From the NCBI RefSeq assembly GCF_029626235.1, contig NZ_JARUBO010000005.1, positions 1,954,501-2,018,500 of the forward strand: DNA of 64,000 nt. The letters run 5' to 3'. The translations under genes were made by a program, and so were the position numbers. This DNA is from Micromonospora sp. WMMD1120. GTDB taxonomy: Bacteria > Actinomycetota > Actinomycetes > Mycobacteriales > Micromonosporaceae. Every line of letters begins with the position of its first letter. Positions within the stretch are counted from its first letter, which is position 1. Positions 52,457-61,811 of the stretch are shown piece by piece. The notes beneath the pieces are model-generated. The model was not told the origin of the DNA. It did no database searches and worked only from the letters and a program-made list of their open reading frames with translations.

Positions 52457-52858
52457 ATGACGACGATCGGCTCAGAAAACCTCACCAACGGCCCGGCCAA
52501 GCCGGAGCGGTTCGGTGGCAAGTACCGCGGCGCCCGTCGGGACACCGTGCTGACCGAGGTGGTGTCGAGCGACGAGGAGTCGAGTGGGCGGGAGGGCGTC
52601 TCCGAGGCGACCGACCCGCCGCTCTCGCTGCCCTCGCTGGACCCGAACCCGCTCATCGAGCCGTCGTTCCCGCCGTCCGGGTGGCCGATGGAGCCCGCCG
52701 AGTCGTTCGCGGACCACCCGTTGTTGCGAGGGCTGCTGATGGAGTTGCCGCCGAAGGGCAGCCTGCCGTCGCAGGACTGGCTGGACCGCTGGTTCGAGGC
52801 GACCAGGGCGATCCTGGAGTTGCTATACGTGCAGGGCGCCGCCAGCCGCCCGCGCTGA
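52457..52858 (+). CDS. Hypothetical soluble protein
   Basis: This 133-residue protein has a basic N-terminus (ERFGGKYRGARRD), a Ser/Pro/Glu-rich middle and a Trp-containing helical end (LPSQDWLDRWFEATRAILELLYVQ). No family is recognised. The residue mix (balanced, with discrete helices) supports a real gene. Its 3' end overlaps the convergent membrane-protein gene by 36 bp. Confidence 0.55.
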   Translation: MTTIGSENLTNGPAKPERFGGKYRGARRDTVLTEVVSSDEESSGREGVSEATDPPLSLPSLDPNPLIEPSFPPSGWPMEPAESFADHPLLRGLLMELPPKGSLPSQDWLDRWFEATRAILELLYVQGAASRPR

Positions 52859-53425
52859 CGGCGCCGCGGCGGGTTGCGCCCGCTCGGCGAGGCGGCTGTG
52901 CCGGAGCGCGTGGCGGACCCCGATGACGGCCACCGCGAGCGCGCCGATGGTGATCGCCGGCCCGGTGACGCCGGGGTCGGCGCCGAGGTCGGCGCCGGCC
53001 GCCGCGATGACGGCCGGGACCGTGGCAAGCGCGGTCACCTGTAGTGGCAGCCCGATCAGCGGGTGGGCGGCGGCGGCACGGAGCCCGTGCGGCGCGGGGG
53101 TCGCGGGGGCGCTGGCGAACGCGCCCGCGCCGGCCCAGAGCCGGCGGATCCGCCGTACCGAGGAGATCGCCGCCACCAGCGCCGGCCCGAAGGCCACGGT
53201 GAGCCCGGCGGCGGCCTGGTCGACCGGCGCGGTGCCCGCGCTCAGCAGCCCACCGCCCAGCACGGCCGCGGTGAGCCCGACGCCGGTGAGGGTCAGCACC
53301 AACAACCATCCGGTACGCCGGCGCAGCACGCTGGTGTTCTGGAGGCGGGGGAGGCCGTCGGCAACGACGCCGGCGGCCAACCAGACGGCGGCGACCGGGA
53401 GCAGGATGGTGAGCTGACTCTCCAT
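52823..53425 (-). CDS. Integral membrane protein of unknown function
   Basis: This 200-residue protein has about five hydrophobic segments. It begins MESQLTILLPVAAVWLAAGV with a first transmembrane helix at residues 4-22, and ends in a charged cytoplasmic tail (HALRHSRLAERAQ). Its ATG at 53425 matches the start of the first helix. I do not recognise a family. It is convergent with the hypothetical gene at 52457 (36-bp overlap) and divergent from the subtilisin gene, 216 bp away. Confidence 0.65.
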   Translation of the reverse strand: MESQLTILLPVAAVWLAAGVVADGLPRLQNTSVLRRRTGWLLVLTLTGVGLTAAVLGGGLLSAGTAPVDQAAAGLTVAFGPALVAAISSVRRIRRLWAGAGAFASAPATPAPHGLRAAAAHPLIGLPLQVTALATVPAVIAAAGADLGADPGVTGPAITIGALAVAVIGVRHALRHSRLAERAQPAAAPSARAAGGALHV

Positions 53426-53546
53426 GTTCGAGAGTCTTTCCCGAATCGCGGTGCGGCGAATCCGGGCCCGTCCCCCGTTCGCCCCGGACCCCGGGCCCGT
53501 AGGGGGTCATCACCCAAAAGTATGGCCGTTTCGACATGTTTCATCG

Positions 53547-53570
53547 GCTGAGGGCTGCTCTACCCTCAGC
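53547..53570. promoter_or_regulatory. Inverted repeat upstream of the subtilisin gene
   Basis: GCTGAGGG and CCCTCAGC are perfect 8-bp arms around CTGCTCTA. It lies 72 bp before the protease start in the divergent gap and could be an operator; no ligand or regulator gene is adjacent. Confidence 0.45.
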
Positions 53571-53641
53571 TTGATCGGCGCACGTCGATTGATTTTCAGG
53601 GCCGGTGTCACGTTCCGCCGCCGGTCAGAGGGAGGTAGGAG

Positions 53642-55201
53642 ATGGGTCTTCCACGAAGGTCCGTACTGATCGGGGTGGCCACGGCGACGGTGCTCGCCGT
53701 CGGCACCCCGGCCCTGGCCGCCGAACCCGTGGGTGTGGTTCGGGCTGCCGGCGGTGCCACCGCCGTACCGGACAGCTACATCGTCGTGCTGAAGGACGGC
53801 GCGGTGGCCCGGGACAAGGTCGCCGACACCGCCAAGCGGCTCTCCGGCCGCCACGGCGGCGCGGTCGCCCGCACCTACGGCGCGGCGCTGCGCGGCTTCG
53901 AGGTCACCGTCAACGCGAGCGCGGCGGCGCGGATCGCGGCCGACCCGGCGGTGGCGTACGTCGAGCAGAACCACACCGTGTCGATCTCCGGGACGCAGAC
54001 CAACCCGCCCTCCTGGGGTCTGGACCGGATCGACCAGCGCAACCTGCCGCTGGACAGCTCCTACACCTACCCGAACACGGCGAGCAACGTGCACGCCTAC
54101 ATCATCGACACCGGCATCCGGTTCTCGCACAGCGACTTCGGCGGCCGGGCCACCTCGGGCTACGACGCGGTGGACGGCGGGTCGGCCGACGACTGCAACG
54201 GGCACGGCACGCACGTCGCCGGCACCGTCGGTGGCTCCGCGTACGGGGTGGCGAAGGCCGTCCAGCTCGTCGGCGTACGCGTGCTGAACTGCTCCGGCAG
54301 CGGCACCACCGCCGGCGTCATCGCCGGTGTCGACTGGGTCACCCAGAACGCCATCAAGCCCGCGGTGGCCAACATGAGCCTCGGCGGCGGGGCGAACACC
54401 TCGCTGGACAACGCGGTCCGCAACTCGGTCGCCTCGGGTGTGACGTACGGCCTGGCGGCCGGCAACGATACCGGCGCGAACGCGTGCAACACCTCACCGG
54501 CCCGGGTCACCGAGGCGATCACGGTGGGCTCGACGACCAGTTCGGACGCCCGCTCGTCGTTCTCCAACATCGGCACCTGCCTGGACCTCTTCGCGCCCGG
54601 CTCGTCGATCACCTCGGCCTGGTACACGAGCAACACCGCGACGAACACGATCAGCGGCACGTCGATGGCCACGCCGCACGTGGTCGGGGCGGCGGCCCTG
54701 GTGGCCAGCGCCAACCCGAGCTGGACCCCGACGCAGGTGCGCAACCAGTTGGTGTCCAACGCCACGCCCAACGTGATCAGCAACGTCGGCTCGGGCTCAC
54801 CGAACCTGCTGCTCTACGTCGGCAGCGGCGGCACCACCCCGCCGCCGCCCACCGGCTGCACCGGCACCAACGGCACCGACGTGTCGATCCCGGACGCCGG
54901 CTCGGCGGTGACCAGTTCGATCACCATCTCCGGCTGTGGCCGCAACGCCTCCTCGGCGTCCACGGTGGCGGTGAACATCGTGCACACCTACCGAGGTGAC
55001 CTGGTCATCGACCTGCTCGCCCCGGACGGCAGCTCGTACCGGCTGAAGAACAGCAGCACCTCGGACAGCGCCGACAACGTGAACGCCACGTACACGGTGA
55101 ACGTGTCCGGTGAGGCCGCCGACGGCACCTGGCGGCTGCAGGTGCGCGACACCTACTCGGCCGACGTCGGCTACATCAACACCTGGACCCTGACCGTCTG
55201 A
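53642..55201 (+). CDS. Secreted subtilisin-like serine protease with P-domain
   Basis: This 519-residue S8 peptidase has a signal peptide (about 1-27), an I9-type inhibitor prodomain (about 43-112, DSYIVVLKDG), and a catalytic domain with Asp156 (IIDTG), His188 (NGHGTH) and Ser341 (GTSMATP). A C-terminal proprotein-convertase P-domain follows from about 405 (TDVSIPDAGSAVTSSITISG to the end). It would be exported, self-activate by removing the prodomain, and degrade extracellular protein. Proteinase K-like enzymes of actinomycetes share this design. The ATG follows GGGAGGTAGGAG. A bidirectional terminator follows. Confidence 0.95.
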   Translation: MGLPRRSVLIGVATATVLAVGTPALAAEPVGVVRAAGGATAVPDSYIVVLKDGAVARDKVADTAKRLSGRHGGAVARTYGAALRGFEVTVNASAAARIAADPAVAYVEQNHTVSISGTQTNPPSWGLDRIDQRNLPLDSSYTYPNTASNVHAYIIDTGIRFSHSDFGGRATSGYDAVDGGSADDCNGHGTHVAGTVGGSAYGVAKAVQLVGVRVLNCSGSGTTAGVIAGVDWVTQNAIKPAVANMSLGGGANTSLDNAVRNSVASGVTYGLAAGNDTGANACNTSPARVTEAITVGSTTSSDARSSFSNIGTCLDLFAPGSSITSAWYTSNTATNTISGTSMATPHVVGAAALVASANPSWTPTQVRNQLVSNATPNVISNVGSGSPNLLLYVGSGGTTPPPPTGCTGTNGTDVSIPDAGSAVTSSITISGCGRNASSASTVAVNIVHTYRGDLVIDLLAPDGSSYRLKNSSTSDSADNVNATYTVNVSGEAADGTWRLQVRDTYSADVGYINTWTLTV

Positions 55202-55217
55202 CCGGTCCTGCCACGCA

Positions 55218-55253
55218 CGAGGCCCCACCCCGGGCACGCCGGGTGGGGCCTCG
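55218..55253. terminator. Bidirectional terminator after the subtilisin gene
   Basis: CGAGGCCCCACCC pairs with GGGTGGGGCCTCG around a 10-base loop. It separates two convergent stop codons. Confidence 0.88.
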
Positions 55254-55269
55254 TGTCGTGTGGATCGGG

Positions 55270-56076
55270 TCAGACCGCGAAGGTCGCCGGCCGCTCGGTG
55301 GCCGGGGCCGGCGGTCGGGCCTTCCACAGTCCGACCTTCTGCGCGGCGAGCCGGGCCAGGTAGGCCGGGTTGAGGATGACGTAGCGACGCCAGAGCCGCT
55401 TCGGCTCCAGACCGAGACGCCAGAACCACTCCAGGCCGGCGCGCTGCATCCACGGCGGCGGCTGACGCAGCAGTCCCGCGTGGTAGTCGAACGCGGCGCC
55501 GACCGCCATCATCGGCATGTCGAGCAACGGGCGCATGGCGTACGTGAAGACCTCCTGGCGCGGGCAGCCGAGCCCGACCAGGACGAGCCGGGCGCCGCTG
55601 GACCGGATCCGGTCGGCGATCTCGGCGTCCTCGCCCGGCTGGACCGCGCGGAACTTCGACGGCTCCACTCCGGCGATCTTCAGCGCCGGGAACATCCGCT
55701 CCAGGGCCGGGATCAGCCGGGCGAGGGTCTCCTCGGTCGAGCCGTACAGGTAGACCGGCAGGCCCTCGTCGGCGAAACGCGAGAGCACGTGCAGGGTCAG
55801 CGTCGGCCCGTAGACCCGGTCGGTGAGCCCCGCGCGGTGCAGCAGGTTGAGCGCCCAGCGCACCGGCTGCCCGTCCGGCGTGACCACGTCGAAGGAGTTG
55901 AGGCGCGCGTTGTGCGCCGGGTCCAGCACGCCGGTCATCACGCCGTGCACCGCCAACGCGGTGAGCGCGAGGGGGCGCCGCTCGTGTGCCGCGGTCACCA
56001 CCGCGTCGGTGGCAGCGGCGTAGTCGGTGGCGTCGACGAGGACGCCGAGCACGTTGCGCTTGGTTCGCGTGCTCAT
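55270..56076 (-). CDS. WecG/TagA/CpsF-family glycosyltransferase
   Basis: This 268-residue GT26-type enzyme adds an N-acetylmannosaminyl or similar sugar to a lipid-linked acceptor. Marks are [59 protein letters not shown] and [29 protein letters not shown], the last being the family's most conserved block. Its ATG overlaps the epimerase stop (56073-56076), so the pair is coupled. It probably helps build a cell-wall or capsule glycan. Actual sugar donor is unknown. Confidence 0.93.
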   Translation of the reverse strand: MSTRTKRNVLGVLVDATDYAAATDAVVTAAHERRPLALTALAVHGVMTGVLDPAHNARLNSFDVVTPDGQPVRWALNLLHRAGLTDRVYGPTLTLHVLSRFADEGLPVYLYGSTEETLARLIPALERMFPALKIAGVEPSKFRAVQPGEDAEIADRIRSSGARLVLVGLGCPRQEVFTYAMRPLLDMPMMAVGAAFDYHAGLLRQPPPWMQRAGLEWFWRLGLEPKRLWRRYVILNPAYLARLAAQKVGLWKARPPAPATERPATFAV

Positions 56077-57146
56077 GCCTTGGCCACCCACTTGTCCACG
56101 TTGGCCTCGTAGATCTCCCGCAGGATCATCGGCACGTCGTACGTGATCTTCCAGTCCGGGTACTGCGCCTCGAACCGGGACATGCTGCTGACGTACCACT
56201 GGTGGTCGCCGGTGCGGTTCTGCTCGACGTAGTTGATCCGTGCCTCGCGGCCGGTGATCTCCTGGGCGATCGCGAACGCCTCGATGTGCGAGGTGTTCGA
56301 GTGCCGGCCGCCGCCGAGGTTGTAGACCTCGGCGGATCGCGGCGCCCGGAAGAACGCCTCGAACGCGGTCAGCACGTCGTGCGAGTGGATCGCGTCGCGG
56401 ACCATCTTGCCCTTGTAGCCGAACAGGTTGTACGTCCGGCCCTCCATCACGCAGCGCATCAGGTAGGCCAGGAACCCGTGCAACTCGGCCGCCGAGTGCG
56501 CCGGGCCGGTCAGCGTGCCACCGCGGAAGCAGGCGGTCTTCATGTCGAAGTAGCGGCCGTACTCCTGGACCATGACGTCCGCCGCGACCTTGGAGGCGCC
56601 GAAGACCGAGTGCAGCGAGTGGTCGATCGACATCTCCTCGGTGATGCCCTCGTACCACCTGTGGTCCTCGGGCAGCTCGTACCGGGTCTCCAGCTCGAGC
56701 AGCGGCAGGCTGTTGGGCCGGTCGCCGTAGACCTTGTTCGTCGAGCAGTGGATGAACGCCGCGTCGATCGCGTGCCGGCGGGTGTTCTCCAGCATGTTGA
56801 GCGTGCCGCCGGCGTTCACGTCGAAGTCCGTGTACGGCTCCTTCGCGGCCCAGTCGTGGCTGGGCTGGGCGGCGCTGTGGATCACCACGGCGATGTCCGA
56901 GCCGTACTTCTTGAACACCTGCTCCAGGCCGTCCCGGTCCCGGATGTCCACCGCGAAGTGGGTGTACGCGTTACCCAGGTCACGGCCGAGCTGTTCCAGG
57001 CTCCACGAGGTGGAGCCGTCCTCGCCGAAGAAGTACCGGCGCATGTCGTTGTCGATGCCGACGACGTCCAGACCGAGGCCGGCGAAGTGCCGGACCGCCT
57101 CGGAGCCGATCAGACCGCCCGACCCTGTCACCAACGCGACACTCAC
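56073..57146 (-). CDS. Nucleotide-sugar epimerase (extended SDR, CDP-paratose 2-epimerase-like)
   Basis: This 357-residue extended SDR has an N-terminal [16 protein letters not shown]ossmann motif, [16 protein letters not shown] and the C-terminal [17 protein letters not shown]. The active-site pair reads FGASK where most family members have YxxSK, so the catalytic tyrosine position is Phe. This is unusual but may be a subfamily trait. It likely supplies a sugar to the coupled WecG-type glycosyltransferase. GTG 57146 was chosen (CAGGAG seven bases upstream); ATG 57164 is an alternative. tRNA-Leu lies upstream. Confidence 0.85.
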   Translation of the reverse strand: MSVALVTGSGGLIGSEAVRHFAGLGLDVVGIDNDMRRYFFGEDGSTSWSLEQLGRDLGNAYTHFAVDIRDRDGLEQVFKKYGSDIAVVIHSAAQPSHDWAAKEPYTDFDVNAGGTLNMLENTRRHAIDAAFIHCSTNKVYGDRPNSLPLLELETRYELPEDHRWYEGITEEMSIDHSLHSVFGASKVAADVMVQEYGRYFDMKTACFRGGTLTGPAHSAAELHGFLAYLMRCVMEGRTYNLFGYKGKMVRDAIHSHDVLTAFEAFFRAPRSAEVYNLGGGRHSNTSHIEAFAIAQEITGREARINYVEQNRTGDHQWYVSSMSRFEAQYPDWKITYDVPMILREIYEANVDKWVAKA

Positions 57147-57251
57147 ACGCCACTCCTGGTCCATCGGAGGCAGAATCCATCGGAGCATAGCGTGACGTCC
57201 GGCACGCCCCAATATGACGGAAGGGCCCCGCTTGCGCGGAGCCCTTACCGG

Positions 57252-57337
57252 TGGTGGGGATGGGGGGAGTTGAACCCCCACGCCCTTTCGGGCACACGGA
57301 CCTGAACCGTGCGCGTCTGCCATTCCGCCACATCCCC
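57252..57337 (-). tRNA. tRNA-Leu (anticodon CAG)
   Basis: On the minus strand, GGGGATG pairs with CATCCCC as acceptor stem, with discriminator A and an encoded CCA. The anticodon arm CACGG-TTCAGGT-CCGTG gives CAG. A long variable arm (GCCCGAAAGGGC) and T-arm with GTTCAAC complete a class II tRNA, as expected of leucine. Confidence 0.95.
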
Positions 57338-57571
57338 GTGGCACAACCCGGAACACTGTAGCCGCCCCGATCCCGCCGTCTCCGGCGGGCCTCGGGAATA
57401 CTACGCTGTTCCCGACGCTCGCCACGAGCGGTTACCGTTCGTGGTGGACGAAAGATTAGCACGAGAGTGCCGGCCCTTCCGAACGGGTCGAGAGCAGGCG
57501 GCCGAGCGGCGTGTGAGCTGCGCGCGCGCCGGCCGGATACCATCATGTCCTCGGGACCCGAGGAGGAGCCG

Positions 57572-58333
57572 GTGAGCGTGCTGCAACGCTTCGAGAAGCG
57601 TCTGGAAGGCCTGGTCGAAGGGGCCTTCGCCAAGGTCTTCAAAGGGGTGGTCCACCCCGTGGAGATCCTCAACGCCATGCAGCGGGAGGCCGAGGCGCAC
57701 AAGGCGATCCTGGCCGGTGGGCGCACGTTGGTGCCCAACCGCTACGTGATCGATCTCTCGCCGTTCGACCACAGTCGGCTGGCGCCGTACGCCGCCGCGC
57801 TGGCCCAGGAGTTGGCCCAGTCGCAGGCGGAGTTCATCGGCGAGCAGGCGTGGACGGTCTACGGCGACGTGATCGTCGAGATCGAGCGAGGCGAGGGCCT
57901 GGACACGGGCATGTTCCGTGTCACGGCCGAGGTCTACACCGGTGGCGAGGTCGCCCCGGTGTCGGCGCCCGGCTACGACGCCGGTCCGCCCGCCTACCCC
58001 GCGTACGACCAGGGTGGCGGCTACGGTCCGCCCCCCGGGCACGGTGGCGGTCGCAACGTGCGACTGGTGTCCGGCGACGGCCGCACCTATCCCCTCCAGA
58101 TGGGGTCGACGGTGATCGGTCGCGGCGACCAGGCCAACCTGCGCCTGCCCGACGTCGGCATCTCCCGACGACACGCCCGGCTGGATTTCGACGGTGGGCA
58201 GGTCGTGCTGACCGATCTGGGCTCGACCAACGGCACCATGGTGAACGGGCAGCGGGTCTCCGCCGTCGCGCTCAACCCCGGTGACATGGTTCAGCTCGGC
58301 ACGACGACGCTGACCTTCCGCGTGGACGGCTGA
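57572..58333 (+). CDS. fhaA: FHA-domain protein FhaA
   Basis: This 253-residue protein begins SVLQRFEKRLEGLVEGAFAKVFKG and has an N-terminal DUF3662 domain (about 1-115). A Gly/Pro/Tyr linker and a C-terminal FHA domain (about 160-250) follow, with GSTVIGRGDQANLRLPD, SRRHARLDF and DLGSTNGTMVNG. FHA domains bind phosphothreonine; FhaA connects PknB signalling to peptidoglycan synthesis. The GTG at 57572 was chosen because AGGAGG ends five bases before it. It heads the fhaA-fhaB-pstP-rodA-pbpA-pkn operon. Confidence 0.95.
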   Translation: MSVLQRFEKRLEGLVEGAFAKVFKGVVHPVEILNAMQREAEAHKAILAGGRTLVPNRYVIDLSPFDHSRLAPYAAALAQELAQSQAEFIGEQAWTVYGDVIVEIERGEGLDTGMFRVTAEVYTGGEVAPVSAPGYDAGPPAYPAYDQGGGYGPPPGHGGGRNVRLVSGDGRTYPLQMGSTVIGRGDQANLRLPDVGISRRHARLDFDGGQVVLTDLGSTNGTMVNGQRVSAVALNPGDMVQLGTTTLTFRVDG

Positions 58334-58339
58334 CCCGCC

Positions 58340-58825
58340 TTGCCGGAGCTGGTCATCACCGTCGCCCGGTTCGGGTTCCTGATCCTCCTGTGGATCTTCG
58401 TGTTCACGGTGGTCGGTGTGATCCGCCGGGATCTCTTCGCGGGCGCCCGGTCCGGTCGCCTGGTGGCCGCGCCGCGCGCGGTGGGCGCCTCGACGGGGCA
58501 GGCGGCCAAGCCGGCGAAGGTGAAGCGGGGCAGGGCGGCGCACCAACTGGTGGTGACAGCGGGTCAGCTGGCCGGCACCAGGATCACTCTCGGTGAAGCG
58601 CAGATCACCATCGGTCGGGCTGAGGACTCCACCCTGGTCATCACCGACGACTACGCCTCCGCGCGACACGCCCGGCTCGTGCCGCGCGACGGGCAGTGGT
58701 ACGTCGAGGATCTCGGCTCGACTAACGGCACGTACCTCGATCGCGCTAAGGTCACCGGACCAACCCCCGTCCCCCTCGGCGTGCCGATCCGGATCGGCCG
58801 CACTTCCCTCGAATTACGGCCATGA
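58340..58825 (+). CDS. fhaB: Membrane-anchored FHA-domain protein FhaB (FipA)
   Basis: This 161-residue protein has one N-terminal transmembrane helix (about 5-27, VARFGFLILLWIFVFTVVGVI) and a C-terminal FHA domain with ITIGRAEDSTLVITD, SARHARLVPRD and DLGSTNGTYLDR. FhaB recruits FtsZ/FtsQ-linked partners after phosphorylation by the kinases. It starts with TTG, a rare start, as the helix begins right after. The following pstP ATG overlaps its stop by four bases. Confidence 0.94.
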   Translation: MPELVITVARFGFLILLWIFVFTVVGVIRRDLFAGARSGRLVAAPRAVGASTGQAAKPAKVKRGRAAHQLVVTAGQLAGTRITLGEAQITIGRAEDSTLVITDDYASARHARLVPRDGQWYVEDLGSTNGTYLDRAKVTGPTPVPLGVPIRIGRTSLELRP

Positions 58826-60291
58826 CTCTGACCCTGCGCTATGCGGCCCACAGCGACCGCGGTCTGATCCGAGACGGCAATCAAGACTCCGTCTACGCCG
58901 GGCCGCGGTTACTCGCCGTTGCCGACGGCATGGGCGGTATGGCCGCCGGTGACGTCGCCAGCAACATCGTCATCGGTGCCATGGCGCCGCTCGACGAGGA
59001 CGTCCCGGGGGACGCCCTCGTCGACGCGTTGCGTTCGGCAGTGGGCACCGCCAACCAACAACTCCGTGACACGGTGGACGCCAACCCTCAGTTGGAGGGG
59101 ATGGGGACCACGCTGACGGCCACCCTCTTCACCGGCAGCAAGCTGGGCATGGTCCACATCGGCGACTCCCGGGCCTATCTGCTGCGCAACGGCGAGTTCG
59201 CGCAGATCACCAAGGACGACACGTACGTCCAGATGCTCGTCGACGAGGGCCGCATCAGCGCCGAGGAGGCGAGCAGCCACCCGCAGCGGTCGCTGCTCAC
59301 CCGTGCGCTCGACGGTCGGGACATCGACCCGGAATACTCGGTGCGGCAGGTCCTGCCCGGTGACCGGTACCTGATCTGTAGCGACGGTCTCTCCGGCGTG
59401 GTCAGCGCCGAGACCATCGGCGACACCATGCGGGAGTACGCCGACCCGCAGCAGTGCGTCGAGCGGCTGGTGCAGCTCGCGCTGCGTGGCGGCGGTCCGG
59501 ACAACATCACCGTGATCATCGCCGACGCGACGGACCAGGACATCGTCGAGGCGAGCCCGATCGTCGGCGGCGCCGCCGCCCGCGACCGGGGCATGGCGAC
59601 CTCCGCCGACGACTCGACCCCGGCCGCCCGGGCCTCGGCGCTCTCCGCGCCGCGTCCGGCCGCGCCCGAGGAGCCGACGGCGTCGGACGACGACCCGGAG
59701 CGGCCGAAGCGCCGTCCGGTACGGACCGCCGCCATGGCGCTGGCCCTGCTGGTCATCGTCGGTGGTGCGGCCTTCGGCGGCTGGACGTACACCCAGCGGC
59801 AGTACTACGTGGGCGCCACCGACGAGGGCCAGATCGCCGTCTTCCGTGGTGTCCAGGGTCAGATCGCCGGGATGGACCTCTCCAGCGTGCACCGTCGCAG
59901 CGGCACCCGACTGGAGGACCTCACCGTCGCCGCGCAGGACACCGTCAAGGTCGGCATCCGGGCCAAGAGCGAGCCGGACGCCGAGCGGCAGCTCGCGGAG
60001 CTGACCAGCGACACGCCGAACAACCCCAACCTGAAGCCGCTCTGCCCGAGCGACCCGAACGCCACGGTGGGCGGCACGCCCACGCCGCCGCCGGTCGGCG
60101 CCACTCCGACCCCGAACGGCAGCCCGAGTGGCCCGGCGACGCCGACGCCCAACGGGGTCGTCAGCGGCAGCCCGACCGTCGGTGCCTCCACCCCGGTCGG
60201 TGCCAACGGCTCGACCACCACACCCGACGTCTCGCCCTCCGACTCGGCCCCGCCGGCGCTCGACCCGGCCGGTTGCCGGTCTCCCGAGTGA
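58822..60291 (+). CDS. pstP: PP2C-family Ser/Thr phosphatase PstP
   Basis: This 489-residue membrane phosphatase has a catalytic domain (about 1-235) with the PP2C metal motifs RDGNQDS, VADGMGGMAAGD, HIGDSRAYL and SDGLSG plus GGPDNITVI. A transmembrane helix near residue 300 (MALALLVIVGGAAFGGW) follows. The extracellular tail ends in a long Pro/Thr/Ser-rich stretch. It reverses phosphorylation by the Pkn kinases. The ATG overlaps the fhaB stop (ATGA). It is the sole PP2C in this operon, as in Mycobacterium. Confidence 0.96.
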   Translation: MTLTLRYAAHSDRGLIRDGNQDSVYAGPRLLAVADGMGGMAAGDVASNIVIGAMAPLDEDVPGDALVDALRSAVGTANQQLRDTVDANPQLEGMGTTLTATLFTGSKLGMVHIGDSRAYLLRNGEFAQITKDDTYVQMLVDEGRISAEEASSHPQRSLLTRALDGRDIDPEYSVRQVLPGDRYLICSDGLSGVVSAETIGDTMREYADPQQCVERLVQLALRGGGPDNITVIIADATDQDIVEASPIVGGAAARDRGMATSADDSTPAARASALSAPRPAAPEEPTASDDDPERPKRRPVRTAAMALALLVIVGGAAFGGWTYTQRQYYVGATDEGQIAVFRGVQGQIAGMDLSSVHRRSGTRLEDLTVAAQDTVKVGIRAKSEPDAERQLAELTSDTPNNPNLKPLCPSDPNATVGGTPTPPPVGATPTPNGSPSGPATPTPNGVVSGSPTVGASTPVGANGSTTTPDVSPSDSAPPALDPAGCRSPE

Positions 60292-60320
60292 GCGTCGGCT
60301 GAGATCCTGAGGACTCACCC

Positions 60321-61811
60321 GTGACCGTAGCGGCCACACCGGCATCCTCGCCCGCCACCGCGGGCGAGCAGTCCGGCGTACGCCTGGCGCGGTCGCGCCG
60401 CAACGCCGAGCTGTCCCTGCTGCTGCTCGCGATGGTGTTGGTGGCCGCCTACGGGGCGACCGTCGAGGCGAACCTGCTGGACACTGTCACCCCGGACTTC
60501 TGGATGCCCGCCGCCGCGCTCGGCGCGGTCTTCCTCGGTCTGCACCTGGTGATCCGATTCCTCGCGCCGTTCGCCGACCCGGCCCTGCTGCCGGCGGTGG
60601 CCCTGCTCAACGGGCTCGGGGTGGGCTTCCTGCGCCGCATCGACCTGGGCGAGGCCCCGGTGGCCGATCGGGAGAGCCTGGCCGTCTTCGCGGGGCAGGG
60701 CGGGCGTCAGTTGGCCTGGACGCTCGGTGCGGTGATCCTCGCCGCCGGCCTGCTCGCCATCATGCGCGACCACCGCTCGATCTCGCGGTACGCGTACACC
60801 CTGGGGTTGGCCGGTATCGTGCTGGTGATGATCCCGGCGGTGCTGCCGTCGAGCATCTCCGAGATCAACGGCGCGAAGCTGTGGGTCCGGGTGGGCAGTT
60901 TCTCCATCCAGCCAGGCGAGTTCGCCAAGTTGGCGCTGCTGGTCTTCTTCGCCTACTACCTGGTGCGTAAGCGCGAGGTGCTGTCGCTGGCCAGCCGACG
61001 CTTCCTCGGCATCGACTTCCCGCGTGGCCGCGACCTCGGCCCGGTGGTCGGCGTCTGGCTGATCAGCGTCCTGGTGCTGGTCTTCGAGAAGGACCTGGGC
61101 ACGTCGCTGCTCTACTTCGGCATGTTCGTGGTGACGCTCTACATCGCCACCGAACGGGTCAGCTGGTTGCTGATCGGCCTGGTGCTCTTCTTCGGCGGCG
61201 CGTACCTCGCCTACGTCCTCGGCTCGACGGTCGGCGGCCCGTTCGCCAACTTCTACCTGCGGGCGGAGATCTGGCTCGACCCGTTCGCCGACCCGACCAA
61301 CAAGGGCTACCAGCTCGTGCAGGGCCTGCTCGCGCTGGGCACTGGCGGCCTCTTCGGCGCGGGTCCCGGCGGTGGTCAGCCGGAGATCCTGCCCGAGGTG
61401 CAGAACGACTTCATCTTCGCCGGTATCGGCGAGGAGATCGGCCTCTTCGGCCTCTCCGCGCTGCTCGTCGTCTACCTGCTGATCGTGGAGCGCGGGCTGC
61501 GCGCCGCGCTCGCGGTGCGGGACTCGTTCGGCAAGCTGCTCGCCGGCGGTCTGGCCTTCACCCTGGGCCTTCAGGTCTTCGTGATCGTCGGCGGGATCAG
61601 CAAGCTCATCCCGCTGACCGGTCAGACCACGCCGTTCCTCTCCGCCGGTGGGTCGTCGCTGATGGCCAACTGGTTGCTGATCGCGGTGCTGTTGCGGGTC
61701 TCCGACGGCGCCCGCCGGCCGGTGACCGGAGGCGGCGGCAAGGCGGTCCGGCCCAGCGGTGGCCAGCCTGAGCAGTTGCACGGTGCCCCCACGGAGGTGA
61801 TCAAGCCGTGA
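60321..61811 (+). CDS. rodA: SEDS-family peptidoglycan glycosyltransferase RodA/FtsW
   Basis: This 496-residue SEDS protein has about ten transmembrane helices. Characteristic regions are WVRVGSFSIQPGEFAKLALLVF, the acidic loop LEKDLG-type (VFEKDLGTSLLYF), and the C-terminal IPLTGQTTPFLSAGGSSLMANW. SEDS proteins polymerise lipid II with a class B PBP, here the next gene. The ortholog in this gene order is called rodA (or ftsW-like) in actinobacteria. It starts with GTG. A Gly-rich tail (GGGGKAVRPSGGQPEQ) follows the last helix. Confidence 0.94.
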   Translation: MTVAATPASSPATAGEQSGVRLARSRRNAELSLLLLAMVLVAAYGATVEANLLDTVTPDFWMPAAALGAVFLGLHLVIRFLAPFADPALLPAVALLNGLGVGFLRRIDLGEAPVADRESLAVFAGQGGRQLAWTLGAVILAAGLLAIMRDHRSISRYAYTLGLAGIVLVMIPAVLPSSISEINGAKLWVRVGSFSIQPGEFAKLALLVFFAYYLVRKREVLSLASRRFLGIDFPRGRDLGPVVGVWLISVLVLVFEKDLGTSLLYFGMFVVTLYIATERVSWLLIGLVLFFGGAYLAYVLGSTVGGPFANFYLRAEIWLDPFADPTNKGYQLVQGLLALGTGGLFGAGPGGGQPEILPEVQNDFIFAGIGEEIGLFGLSALLVVYLLIVERGLRAALAVRDSFGKLLAGGLAFTLGLQVFVIVGGISKLIPLTGQTTPFLSAGGSSLMANWLLIAVLLRVSDGARRPVTGGGGKAVRPSGGQPEQLHGAPTEVIKP

